From Paulinella micropora (Eukaryota; Cercozoa; Imbricatea; Euglyphida), in assembly GCA_009731375.1 (NCBI GenBank), contig BJOX01000316.1:216766-252646 (forward strand): 35,881 nucleotides of DNA, given 5' to 3'. This document shows positions 25,888 to 34,190 of this stretch, piece by piece (the stretch's first letter is position 1; each line of letters begins with the position of its first letter). Under the pieces are notes generated by a model. That model had not been told where the DNA came from. It worked only from the letters and a program-made list of their open reading frames with translations, and did not search any database. The translations under genes were made by a program, and so were the position numbers.

Positions 25888-26454
25888 CGTCGTTTAGCTA
25901 GTAGGGAGAAACAAGGTGATATTGCGAGGGGCTGACGTTGCGGCACTGGTCCAGACTTTCCCTTTTTTGTGGGTTTTAAAGATTGAAGAAAAAAAGGCTA
26001 GTCCCGATTTTTCAGATGACAGGGAAGGGGCGCGCTACAAATTTACAATAAAAATTTAATAAAAAGTTTTACTGACAAGATTTCAATCTTGGCACTGAGA
26101 ATTAGGAGATAGAGAGAATTTAACGCTAAATTAAAGCTCGACAGCCTTGCACTTGGGCACTGAAAACTAGAAGCGGAGCAATGCGCTCCGCACGAACCTG
26201 CGGCGAATGGTAGAGAAGTCACTCGTCGCATGACTTAAACGGAGTTTGTGGTCGAGACACCGCCGGGGGGGGGGCGCCCCCCTCCCTTTTTTCCTCTTTC
26301 CTCTCCTTGAGCCCCCTGAGCCCGGGGGGCTCAAAGAACAGCGGAAGGGCAAAGGGAGAGGGGAAGAGCGCGGAAGCTAAAAGAAAAATGCATGAAACGC
26401 CTCAACTAAGCCCCCCAATGCCAATCACCCCCCCCCTCCCCTCTTTCCCATTTT
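25888..26454. other. Repeat-rich spacer
   Basis: No gene seen. Contains the AATTTAATAAAAAGTTTTAC / CAAGATTTCAATCTTG / GGCACTGAGA module (26051-26100), the GAATTAAAGCTCGAC module (about 26127), hairpin GCGGAGC-AATGC-GCTCCGC (about 26173), a partial copy of the 240-bp repeat (26211-26285) ending in G10-CG-C6, and CTTGAGCCCCCTGAGCCCGG matching 29126. Confidence 0.55.
26051..26100. repeat. AATAAA/CAAGATT-hairpin module
   Basis: AATTTAATAAAAAG, then a 7-bp-arm hairpin CAAGATT-TC-AATCTTG, then GGCACTGAGA. Copies at 27994-28042 and 32994-33042 are nearly identical. Diverged copies are at 28560-28590, 33555-33585, 34365-34410 and, inverted, at about 14552-14600. It may be a dispersed transcript-end unit. 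Confidence 0.65.
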
Positions 26455-26950
26455 TGTCGAGCTTTAGTAAAAAAATCTTGCAATTTCTTGGTGCCCCTGC
26501 CCTTCCTCTCCCTCTCCTTGTTCTTTAAATTTGTTTTGTGCCTCCCGTCCCCTGAGCCCAGGGGGCTCAAGGAGCAGGGAAAGCTTTTTATTTTTAGTCT
26601 AACCTGTAGACTTGAGCCCGTGCACGTACCAGCAAGCCCCCTTGTAGACTTTCAAGTAAGTTTCCCAAACCTTTGCGCGTAAATTCAGTGCCATATTATT
26701 ATCCAGTGCCAAACTTCAAGATTTTGTCGAGCTTTTAATTCAGCGTAAATTCTCTCTTTTTTGTACTCTCCCGCGGGGCACGATATGGTCAAATTTTGGA
26801 CGTGATACGGCTGAAAAAGGCAGTACGTCCGAGACTTCCCGGGAAAACAGCCGTAAGCGTCGATTTGGCGCCAAAATCTACTTGCGCAAAAAGAAAATCC
26901 CACACATACGCTCGGCTGGGCCGCCGTGAAGAAGACCTGTTGTAGCCCTC

Positions 26951-27020
26951 CCTCTCACTCTCGTCGCCCCTCTCACCTTCCTCGCCCCTCTCACCTTTGT
27001 CGCCCCGCTCCCCTTTGCTC
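26951..27020. repeat. 18-bp minisatellite, about 3-4 units
   Basis: Units of the type accttcgtcgcccctctc. On the minus strand one frame reads Gly-X-Y triplets (GERGDKGERG). Confidence 0.7.
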
Positions 27021-27151
27021 TGCACCTCCATGCCTCTAGGGAAGGTGAGAGGGCCGAAAAACATTTTCGTGTGAGTAAAAGGCCCGCGGGGTTTCTCCCC
27101 GCGGGAAAACGTCCGATTTCTCTGCTAGCCGCCGGAACGACCCCTGCTAAA

Positions 27152-27261
27152 TTTGGCGCCAAATTGTGCCGCCCGGAGGTAGAGTGCGTGATACGGTTGA
27201 AAAAGGCAGTAAGTCTGAGTCTTCCCAGGGAAACAGCCGTAAGCGCCAATTTGGCGCCAAA
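27152..27261. repeat. 110-bp module bounded by TTTGGCGCCAAA
   Basis: TTTGGCGCCAAA at both ends, 98 bases apart start to start. Inside: TGTGCCGCCCGGAGGTAG, GATACGGTTGAAAAAGGCAG, TTCCCAGGGAAACAGCCGT. The right end is followed by ATCTACTTGCGCAA. Confidence 0.8.
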
Positions 27262-27330
27262 ATCTACTTGCGCAACAAAAAATCCCACACAGACGCCCCA
27301 ACACCGCCGTGAGGAAGACGTCCTCCCCCT

Positions 27331-27434
27331 CCCTCTCACTCTCATCGCCCCTCTCACTCTCGTCGCCCCTCTCACTTTCATCGCCCCTCTCACCTTCGTC
27401 GCCCCTCTCGCCTTTGTCGCCCCGCCCCCTTTGC
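27331..27434. repeat. 18-bp minisatellite, about 6 units
   Basis: Same unit family as 26951-27020. Confidence 0.7.
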
Positions 27435-27567
27435 TCTGCACCTCCCTGCCTCTAGGGAAGGTGAGAGGGCCGAAAAACATTTTCGTGTGAGTAAAAGGCC
27501 CGCGGGTTTCTTCCCCACGGGAAAGCGTCCGATTTCTCTGCTAGCCGCCGGAAAGATCCCTGCTAAA

Positions 27568-27677
27568 TTTGGCGCCAAATTGTGCCGTCCGGAGGTAGGG
27601 TGCGTGATACGGTTGAAAAAGGCAGTACGTCATAGTTTTCCCGGGGAAACAGCCGTAAGCGCCAATTTGGCGCCGAA
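27568..27677. repeat. 110-bp module bounded by TTTGGCGCCAAA
   Basis: Left palindrome perfect, right palindrome with one change (TTTGGCGCCGAA). Spacing 98 as in the other copies. Confidence 0.8.
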
Positions 27678-27752
27678 ATCTACTTGCACAACAAGAAAAT
27701 CCCACACAGACGCTCGGCTGGGCCGCCGTGAGGAAGACCTGTTGTAGCCCTT

Positions 27753-27822
27753 CCCTCTCACTTTCGTCGCCCCTCTCACTCTCGTCTCCCCTCTCACCCT
27801 CGTCGCCCCTTTCACCTTTGTC
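27753..27822. repeat. 18-bp minisatellite, about 4 units
   Basis: Followed by CCTCTGCTTATTC and the TGTTTGCGCGTGCAAACGCG hairpin, as after the last array of block II. Confidence 0.7.
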
Positions 27823-28862
27823 CTCTGCTTATTCTTCTTCCCCCTCCCCTCGTCCCTTGTTTGCGCGTGCAAACGCGTCCCAAAAAAAAATTGTTGCTTT
27901 CCACTTTTCATATTCCCGCAGATATTTCCGCATATCCTTGCAAAGGGGAGAGGCAGGGAAGGAGGAGCAGGGGCGCGCTTTGCCGGTGTACAAAAATTTA
28001 ATAAAAAGTTTTACTGACAAGATTTCAATCTTAGCACTGAGACCCCAAAAGAGGGAGAGGGAAAGGGCAGAGGCCGCGCCAGGAAAACGTAATTTACGCT
28101 GAATTAAAGCTCGACGGTCTTAAGCTCTGGCACTGAAAACTAGGAGCAGAGCACCATGCTCCAGCACGACCTGCGGCGAATGAATGGATGGGCGGTGGTC
28201 AATGTGCCAGGGGGATAAGAGCCCCTTCACTTACCCCGACGGCTTCCCGTCCGTGCCATAGCGCAGCCACCGTGCGCAAGGTCCGCGGGAATATGAAAGG
28301 AGGGAGGGGGTTAGTGGAGGCGTTGCAGGTATTTATTTCTTTTGCAGCTTCTGTGCCCTTCTCCCCCCCTCCCCTCCCCCTGCTCCTTGAGCCCCCTGGG
28401 CCCAGGGGGATAGGAGAGAGTAGAGGGGAAAGAAGAAGAGGCAGGGGAAAGGGGGGGAGGAAGAGCACGAATTGTCTAGTCCCTCGTCTGAGGATCGGGA
28501 GCTAGAGGGAAAGAGGAGGGTAGGGGCGCGCTTCGCCGGTGTACAAGAAAACACCACGCGAGAAAAATTTTAATCTTAGCACTGAGAATGTGTACAGGGA
28601 GGGGCGGGGTGTGCTCCCTTTTTTCCATAGCCCCTCTCTTCCCTTTGTTCCCCCTTGTCCCCTGCTTATCCCTCCCCCCTCGCCCTTTGTTTGCGCGTGC
28701 AAACGCGTTCTAAAAAAAATTCTTTTCCATTTCCGCAGATCTTGCAGATGGAGGGGGGGGGGCGCCTAGCATGGGGCGAAGGGATTAGTAGAGGCGTTGC
28801 GTGTATTTATTTTGTTTGCAGCTTCTGCGCCATTCACCCTTCCCTCTTCCCCTCTTTTGCTT

Positions 28863-29102
28863 AGGGGAGGGGAGAGGGGAGGGGGCGCTTCGCCGTTGTA
28901 CGAAATACGCTGAATTAAAGCTCGACAAGGCATTATTGCTAAAGCACGAGTACGACAGACAGACAGCGCGCTTTCTTTCCTTCCGCAAGAACGTCTTTTT
29001 TCTGTCTCAGAGAGTGCGCCGCCTCATTGGAGAAGTCACTCGTCGCATGACTTAAACGAAGTTTGTGGTCGAGACACGACCCGGGGAGGGGGGCGCCCCC
29101 CC
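28863..29102. repeat. 240-bp direct repeat, left copy
   Basis: Matches 30728-30967 with three substitutions by eye (ATTATTGC/ATTATCGC, CAAGAAC/CAAAAAC, CTTAAAC/CTTTAAC). Contains GAATTAAAGCTCGAC, an open frame (LSFRKNVFFLSQRVRRLIGE), GTGGTCGAGACACG and a GGGCGCCC tract. It lies just upstream of the intact F-box/LRR gene. Confidence 0.9.
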
Positions 29103-29276
29103 CCCTTTTTTTCCTCTTCCCTCTCCTTGAGCCCCCTGAGCCCGGGGGGCTCAAAGAACAGGGGAAGGGCAAAAGGGGAGGGGAAGAGCGCAGAAACTCC
29201 TTCTCCGACAGAAAGAGAGAAAGCAGGTGGGTCGAAGCGGGGGGGGGGGTCAACGGACAACTGTACGCCAGCCGGA

Positions 29277-30332
29277 ATGCTTGCTAGTCGCCGCAGCCCC
29301 AAACGCCGGCGCCTAGCAGAGCACAAGTGCGTAGCCTCCATTCCGCCACGCTTGCTAGGCAGCGTGAACACCGCGGTGTTCACGCTGCCGGACTGTCTTT
29401 GGCCCTTGGTTAGAGCATGCTTGGGAGAAGACCAGCTGCTTAGTTTAGTATTGACCTGCAAACTATTCTCAACCTTGTGCAAACGATCGTCTTTCTGGAC
29501 GGGCTTTAAGCCACCAGAGTTTAGTCTCTACAGACGTACTGACCAAAGGTTATTTACCTTTTTTCGTAGTCTGTGCTTGGAAACACAAACGAAAATATCC
29601 GTTACTTGTGGCTTTGGTAACAACGAGGGCAGCACAACTCTGCTGCATCACCTTCACGTACACGACCTAAATTACTACGGTGACATGTCAGGAAAGTCTC
29701 GGCCAGGCCTAGCTTCGCTGTTGTCTGCAATAGCATCTGTTCACAAGCTTACCATCAAGTGCACGTCGAGCAACGATGACATTGCCAGTGCGCTACGCCA
29801 ATTGCGAAACCCTGGTACGGTTTCCGATCTAACGCTGGAGTTAGCCCAGCAGTTGACGAGCGACACGTTGGCCGCGGTTGCGCAGCTCCGGTCACTCACG
29901 CGCCTTAGCTTGCACCCTTGCCTGCGAGTGACCGCAGCGCCAACGGGTCTCAACCACCTGGGCGCGCTCGAACGGCTCCAAAGGCTCGACATAACAGCAT
30001 GCACTCTAACCCACGACGACAACCTGCGCTTTTTGCCAAACCTTACAAATCTCTGCGTTTTGACGCTGGTCTTCCACGACCACGTGGCAGTTGCGAATTT
30101 ACGACACATAGCGTCGTGTCGCCAGCTCCGGCAGCTTGTGATGCTAGGCTTTTCAGTACTAACCTACGACGAGCTACTGCAAATCTGTGAATCTAGCTCT
30201 CTGCGCTCACTATACATAGGAGAACGTTCAGCTATTGCAGAAGAAACCTTGGAGCAAATTAGACTGCGCCGGCCCCGTGTTAACATTTGTGTAACAGACT
30301 ATTTTCCACCAGACGAAGTTCTAGAATTCTAA
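29277..30332 (+). CDS. F-box/leucine-rich-repeat protein (351 aa)
   Basis: 351 residues from ATG 29277. The open frame extends upstream only from a TTG inside repeat DNA. An N-terminal basic patch (RRSPKRRRLAEHK) is followed by an F-box-like helix set (LPDCLWPLVRACLGEDQLLS, LVLTCKLFSTLC) at about residues 36-70. Leucine-rich repeats fill about residues 150-330 (VSDLTLELAQ, LTRLSLHPCLRV, LQRLDITACTL, LCVLTLVFHD, LRQLVMLGF, LRSLYIGER). The likely role is a substrate adaptor for SCF ubiquitin ligase. The gene is flanked by 240-bp direct repeats and two larger duplicated blocks. A 32-bp perfect palindrome lies in its coding sequence at 29358-29389. Confidence 0.88.
   Translation: MLASRRSPKRRRLAEHKCVASIPPRLLGSVNTAVFTLPDCLWPLVRACLGEDQLLSLVLTCKLFSTLCKRSSFWTGFKPPEFSLYRRTDQRLFTFFRSLCLETQTKISVTCGFGNNEGSTTLLHHLHVHDLNYYGDMSGKSRPGLASLLSAIASVHKLTIKCTSSNDDIASALRQLRNPGTVSDLTLELAQQLTSDTLAAVAQLRSLTRLSLHPCLRVTAAPTGLNHLGALERLQRLDITACTLTHDDNLRFLPNLTNLCVLTLVFHDHVAVANLRHIASCRQLRQLVMLGFSVLTYDELLQICESSSLRSLYIGERSAIAEETLEQIRLRRPRVNICVTDYFPPDEVLEF
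29358..29389. repeat. Perfect 32-bp palindrome inside coding sequence
   Basis: The left arm GGCAGCGTGAACACCG is followed immediately by its exact reverse complement, with no loop. It encodes part of GSVNTAVFTLP in the F-box/LRR protein, just before the F-box. Confidence 0.95.
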
Positions 30333-30727
30333 CAATTAGAAAAGAAAAATACGTGTCACACTTTCTTGGCGCCTCCTGCTCTCTTCCGAGGGCTGTGACA
30401 GCCTGGGGTGCGACAGCTGCACAGGCCTGGGGGGCGACGAATGTAGCCGATTGCAAAATCAAGCTATGCAACTGCGGTCGCAGAAAAGTCTGTTTTATTA
30501 ACGAAAATTGCTCTTTTGACGCACTTGGTTAGCATTCTTCCTGCATACGGTCGCGGCCGTCGGGGTTTTGGGAGTAGCAGTTATTAAAAAAAAGTCACGA
30601 ATACTTTGTTTAATTACTCTTGATTGTCGAGCTTTTCCGCAAGAGGTTCAGCAGGGGCTATCTGGTGCAAGCATTCCATCCCCGTCGTTGTCGATGTTGG
30701 TATAAGGAGTCCAGCGTGCCTCTACCA
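30333..30727. other. Spacer after F-box/LRR gene
   Basis: No gene seen. TTATTAAA at 30581-30588 is a possible 3' end signal about 250 bases after the stop, and TTTATTAACG occurs near 30492. Confidence 0.4.
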
Positions 30728-30967
30728 AGGGGAGGGGAGAGGGGAGGGGGCGCTTCGCCGTTGTACGAAATACGCTGAATTAAAGCTCGACAAGGCATTA
30801 TCGCTAAAGCACGAGTACGACAGACAGACAGCGCGCTTTCTTTCCTTCCGCAAAAACGTCTTTTTTCTGTCTCAGAGAGTGCGCCGCCTCATTGGAGAAG
30901 TCACTCGTCGCATGACTTTAACGAAGTTTGTGGTCGAGACACGACCCGGGGAGGGGGGCGCCCCCCC
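30728..30967. repeat. 240-bp direct repeat, right copy
   Basis: Same orientation as 28863-29102. One of the three substitutions removes the TAA that ends the small frame in the left copy, extending it into the G/C tract. Confidence 0.9.
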
Positions 30968-31369
30968 TCCCCCCTTCCCATTTTTGTCGAGCTTTAGTAA
31001 ATAAAAATCTTGCAATTTCTTGGTGCCCCTGCCCTCCCTCTCCCTCTCCTTTCTCTCCTTTAAATTTGTTTTGTGCCTCCCGTCCCCTGAGCCCAGGGGG
31101 CTCAACGAGCAAAGAAAGCTTTTTAATTTGAGTCTAACCTGTAGACTTGAGCCTCTGCACGTACCAGCAAGCCCCCTTGTAGACTTCCGAGTAAGTTTCC
31201 CAAACCTTTGCGCGTAAATTCAGTGCCATATTATTATTCAGTGCCAAGTGTAATACTTTGTCGAGCTTTTAATTCAGCGTAAATTCTCTTTTTTTTGTAC
31301 TCTCCCGCGGGGCGCGATATGGTCAAATTTTGGACGTGATATAGCTGAAAGAGGCAGTTCCGTCTGTCA

Positions 31370-31479
31370 TTTGGCGCCAAATTGTGCCGTCCGGAGGTAG
31401 GGTGCGTGATACGGTTGAAAAAGGCAGTACGTCTTAGCATTCCCGGGGAAACAGCCGTAAGCGCCAATTTAGCGCCAAA
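31370..31479. repeat. 110-bp module bounded by TTTGGCGCCAAA
   Basis: Left palindrome perfect, right with one change (TTTAGCGCCAAA), 98-base spacing. Confidence 0.8.
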
Positions 31480-31550
31480 ATCTACTTGCGCAAAAAGAAA
31501 ATCCCATACAGACACACCCAACGCCGCCGTGAGAAAGACGTCCTCCCCCT

Positions 31551-31620
31551 CCCTCTCACTCTCGTCGCCCCTCTCACCTTTGTCGCCCCTCTCACCTTCG
31601 TCGCCCCGCTCCCCTTTGCT
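31551..31620. repeat. 18-bp minisatellite, about 4 units
   Basis: On the minus strand, in the frame starting MFFGPLTFPRG, it reads GERGDEGERGDKGERGDE (Gly-X-Y). Confidence 0.7.
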
Positions 31621-31750
31621 CTGCACCTCCCTGCCTCTAGGGAAGGTGAGAGGGCCGAAAAACATTTTCGTGCGAGTAAAAGGCGTACCGTTTCTTTTTG
31701 CAAGAAAACGTCCGATTTCTCTGCTAGCCTCCGGAACGGCCCCTGCTAAA

Positions 31751-31860
31751 TTTGGCGCCAAATTGTGCCGTCCGGAGGTAGTGTGCGTGATACGGTTGAA
31801 AAAGGCAGTACGTCTTAGCTTTCCCGGGGAAACAGCCGTAAGCGCCAATTTGGCGCCAAA
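31751..31860. repeat. 110-bp module bounded by TTTGGCGCCAAA
   Basis: Both palindromes perfect, 98-base spacing. Confidence 0.8.
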
Positions 31861-31933
31861 ATCTACTTGCGCAAAAGAAAATCACACACAGACACACGCA
31901 ACGCCGCCGTGAGGAAGACGTCCTCCCCTTCCC

Positions 31934-32143
31934 TCTCACTCTCGTCGCCCCTCTCACTTTCGTCGCCCCCCTCACTCTCGTCGCCCCTCTCACTTTCGTC
32001 GCCCCTGTGACCTTCGTCGCCCCTGTGACCTTCGTCGCCCCTCTGACCTTCGTCGCCCCTCTGACCTTCGTCGCCCCTCTGACCTTCGTCGCCCCTCTGA
32101 CCTTCGTCGCCCCTCTCACCTTTGTCGCCCCGCTCACCTTTGC
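31934..32143. repeat. 18-bp minisatellite, about 11-12 units
   Basis: The longest array in the window, with two sub-variants (ctgaccttcgtcgcccct and ctcactttcgtcgcccct). Confidence 0.8.
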
Positions 32144-32274
32144 TCTGCACCTCCCTGCCTCTAGGGAAGGTGAGAGGGCCGAAAAACATTTTCGTGCGAG
32201 TAAAAGGCGTACCGTTTCTCCCCGCAAGAAAACGTCCGATTTCTCTGCTAGCCTCCGGAACGGCCCCAGCTAAA

Positions 32275-32384
32275 TTTGGCGCCAAATCGTGCCGTCCGGA
32301 GGTAGGGTGTGTGATACGGTTGAAAAAGGCAGTACGTCTGAGCCTTCCCGGGGAAACAGCCGTAAGCGCCAATTTGGCGCCAAA
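32275..32384. repeat. 110-bp module bounded by TTTGGCGCCAAA
   Basis: Both palindromes perfect, 98-base spacing. Confidence 0.8.
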
Positions 32385-32454
32385 ATCTACTTGCGCAAAA
32401 AAAAACCCCACACAGACACACGCAACACCGCCGTGAGGAAGACGTCCTTCCCTT

Positions 32455-32556
32455 CCCTCTCACTTTCGTCGCCCCTCTCACCTTCGTCGCCCCTCTCACC
32501 TTCGTCGCCCCTCTCACCTTCGTCGCCCCTCTCACCTTCGTCGCCCTTTCACCTTT
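32455..32556. repeat. 18-bp minisatellite, about 5-6 units
   Basis: Followed by CCTCTGCTTATTCCTCC and TGTTTGCGCGTGCAAACGCG, as at 27822. Confidence 0.7.
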
Positions 32557-33606
32557 GTCCTCTGCTTATTCCTCCCCCCCTCCCCTCGTCCCTTGTTTGC
32601 GCGTGCAAACGCGTCCCAAAAAAAATTGTTGCTTTCCACTTTTCATATTCCCGCAGATATTTCCGCATATCCTTGCAGAGGGGAGAGGCAGGGAAGGAGG
32701 AGCAGGAGCGCGCCAAGAAAATGTAATTTACGCTGAATTAAAGCTCGACGGTGTCCTGTCCGTGCCATAGCTCGGCCACCGTGCGCAAGACCTGCGGAAA
32801 TATGAAAAGAGGAAAAGAAATTTTTTTTGGCCTGACAAAAAAAACAGACGAGGGGGAGAAGGGGGGTGGGAGTAGAGGGGAGAGAAGAAGAGGCAGAGGG
32901 AAGGGAGGGGGAGAGTACGAATTGTCTAGTCCCCCGTCTGAGCAGAGAGCGAGAGCAAGAGAAGGAGGGCAGGGGCGCGCTAAAAATTTACAAAAATTTA
33001 ATAAAAAGTTTTACTGACAAGATTTCAATCTTGGCACTGAGACCCCAAAAGAGGGAGAAAGAAAGGGCAGAGGCCGCGCCAGGAAAAAGTAATTTACGCT
33101 GAATTAAAGCTCGACGGTCTTACGCTCTGGCACTGAAAACCAGGAGCAGAGCAACGTGCTCCAGCACGACCTGCGGCGAATGGATGGGCGGTGGTCAATG
33201 TGCCAGGGGGACAAGAGCCCCTTCACTTACCCCGACGGCTTCCTGTCCGTGCCATAGCGCAGCCACCGTGCGCAAGGTCAGAAAAATATGAAAGGAGGGA
33301 AAAGGTTAGTGGAGGCGTTGCATGTATTTATTTCTTTTGCAGCTTCTGCGCCCTCCCCCCCTCCCTCCCCCCGCTCCTTGAGCCCCCCTGGGCCCAGGGG
33401 AATAGGAGAGAGTAGAGGGGAAAGAAGAAGAGGCAGGGGAAGGGGGGGGGGGAAGCACGAATTGTCTAGCCCCCCGTCTGAGGATCGGGAGCTAAGAGGG
33501 AAAGAGGAGGGTAGGGGCGCGCTTCGCCGGTGTGTACAAGAAAATATCATGCGAGAAAAATTTTAATCTTGGCACGGAGAACGTGTACAGGGGGGGGGGG
33601 GCGGGG

Positions 33607-33863
33607 NNNNNNNNNNNNNNNNNNNNNNNNNNNNNNNNNNNNNNNNNNNNNNNNNNNNNNNNNNNNNNNNNNNNNNNNNNNNNNNNNNNNNNNNNNNNNN
33701 NNNNNNNNNNNNNNNNNNNNNNNNNNNNNNNNNNNNNNNNNNNNNNNNNNNNNNNNNNNNNNNNNNNNNNNNNNNNNNNNNNNNNNNNNNNNNNNNNNNN
33801 NNNNNNNNNNNNNNNNNNNNNNNNNNNNNNNNNNNNNNNNNNNNNNNNNNNNNNNNNNNNNNN
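33607..33863. other. Assembly gap (257 N) between G-runs
   Basis: Both flanks are G homopolymers followed by CGGGG. In the parallel place of block I (about 28588-28620) the two flanking sequences, GTGTACAGGG and GGGGCGGGGTGTGCTC, are contiguous, so the real missing sequence may be only a G-run. Confidence 0.9.
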
Positions 33864-34087
33864 GGGGGGGGGGGGGGGGGGGGCGGGGTGTGCTCTCCCC
33901 TCCCGTGCCCCCTCTCGCCCCTCTGTTCCCCCTTGTCTCCTGCTACCCCCTTCCTCTCCTCCCTTGTTTGCACGTGCAAACGCGTTCCAAAAAAAGCTTT
34001 CCTTTCCACTTTTCATATTTTACCTATTTCCGCAGATCTTGCGCACCGTGCCCTGGCACGACCCTGGGGCGGATGGTACTGCCCCCG

Positions 34088-34190
34088 TGGTCAATTTGCT
34101 AAAAGGACAAAACCCCCGCTACCCCGACGGCGTCCTGTCCGTGGCATGGCTCGGCCACCGTGCGCAAGGTCAGAAAAATATGAAAAGAGG
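34088..34190. repeat. CACCGTGCGCAAGGTC repeat module
   Basis: GTGGTCAATTTGCT, then ACCCCGACGGCGTCCTGTCC, then GCCACCGTGCGCAAGGTCAG and AAAAATATGAAA. Related copies are at 28196-28290, 32750-32810 (partial), 33190-33295 and 34556-34660. Possibly decayed coding sequence, but no intact frame is shared. Confidence 0.6.

Larger units (their letters stand above)
26455..28752. repeat. Duplicated block I
   Basis: Same order of sequence as block II (30985-34042): GTCGAGCTTTAGTAAA, AGTCTAACCTGTAGACTTGA, GTCGAGCTTTTAATTCAGCG, TTTGGCGCCAAA modules with 18-bp minisatellites, TGTTTGCGCGTGCAAACGCG, TTCATATTCCCGCAGATATT, the AATAAA/CAAGATT module, CACCGTGCGCAAGGTC, and ATTTCCGCAGATCTTGC. Block II differs by having longer minisatellites and an extra insert near 32.75-32.99 kb. 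Confidence 0.8.
31863..32411 (-). other. Collagen-like open frame over minisatellite (coding status doubtful)
   Basis: A 182-codon frame whose middle reads uninterrupted Gly-X-Y triplets (GERGDKGERGDEGQRGDEGQ and on), preceded by KMFFGPLTFPRGREVQSKG. Versions of this MFFGPLTFPRG start recur in other modules (for example 26789-27064 and within 31234-31848). Giant viruses do encode collagen-like proteins. But the array is an 18-bp DNA repeat open in several frames, frame is lost in the module at 26878-27480, and the ends are repeat DNA. Low confidence as a gene. Confidence 0.2.
30985..34042. repeat. Duplicated block II (contains assembly gap)
   Basis: Second copy of block I in the same orientation and order, following the right 240-bp repeat. 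It includes three TTTGGCGCCAAA modules, three minisatellites and the 257-base gap. Sequence identity to block I is high but clearly lower than between the 240-bp repeats. Confidence 0.8.

Noticed and set aside
26878-27480. 200-codon minus-strand frame with GATKVRG repeats
   Set aside because: Minisatellite read in a shifted frame across module boundaries; not conserved between modules, and its ends lie in repeat DNA.
28801-29055. Open frame (LSFRKNVFFLSQRVRRLIGE) inside the left 240-bp repeat as a gene
   Set aside because: The right copy loses the stop codon and the start lies in unrelated repeat sequence; the ~50 protein-like residues may be a remnant but no complete gene can be supported.
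26951-32556. CRISPR array
   Set aside because: The short-period arrays are direct 18-bp tandem units without spacers, and the long modules are 110 bp with conserved interiors.
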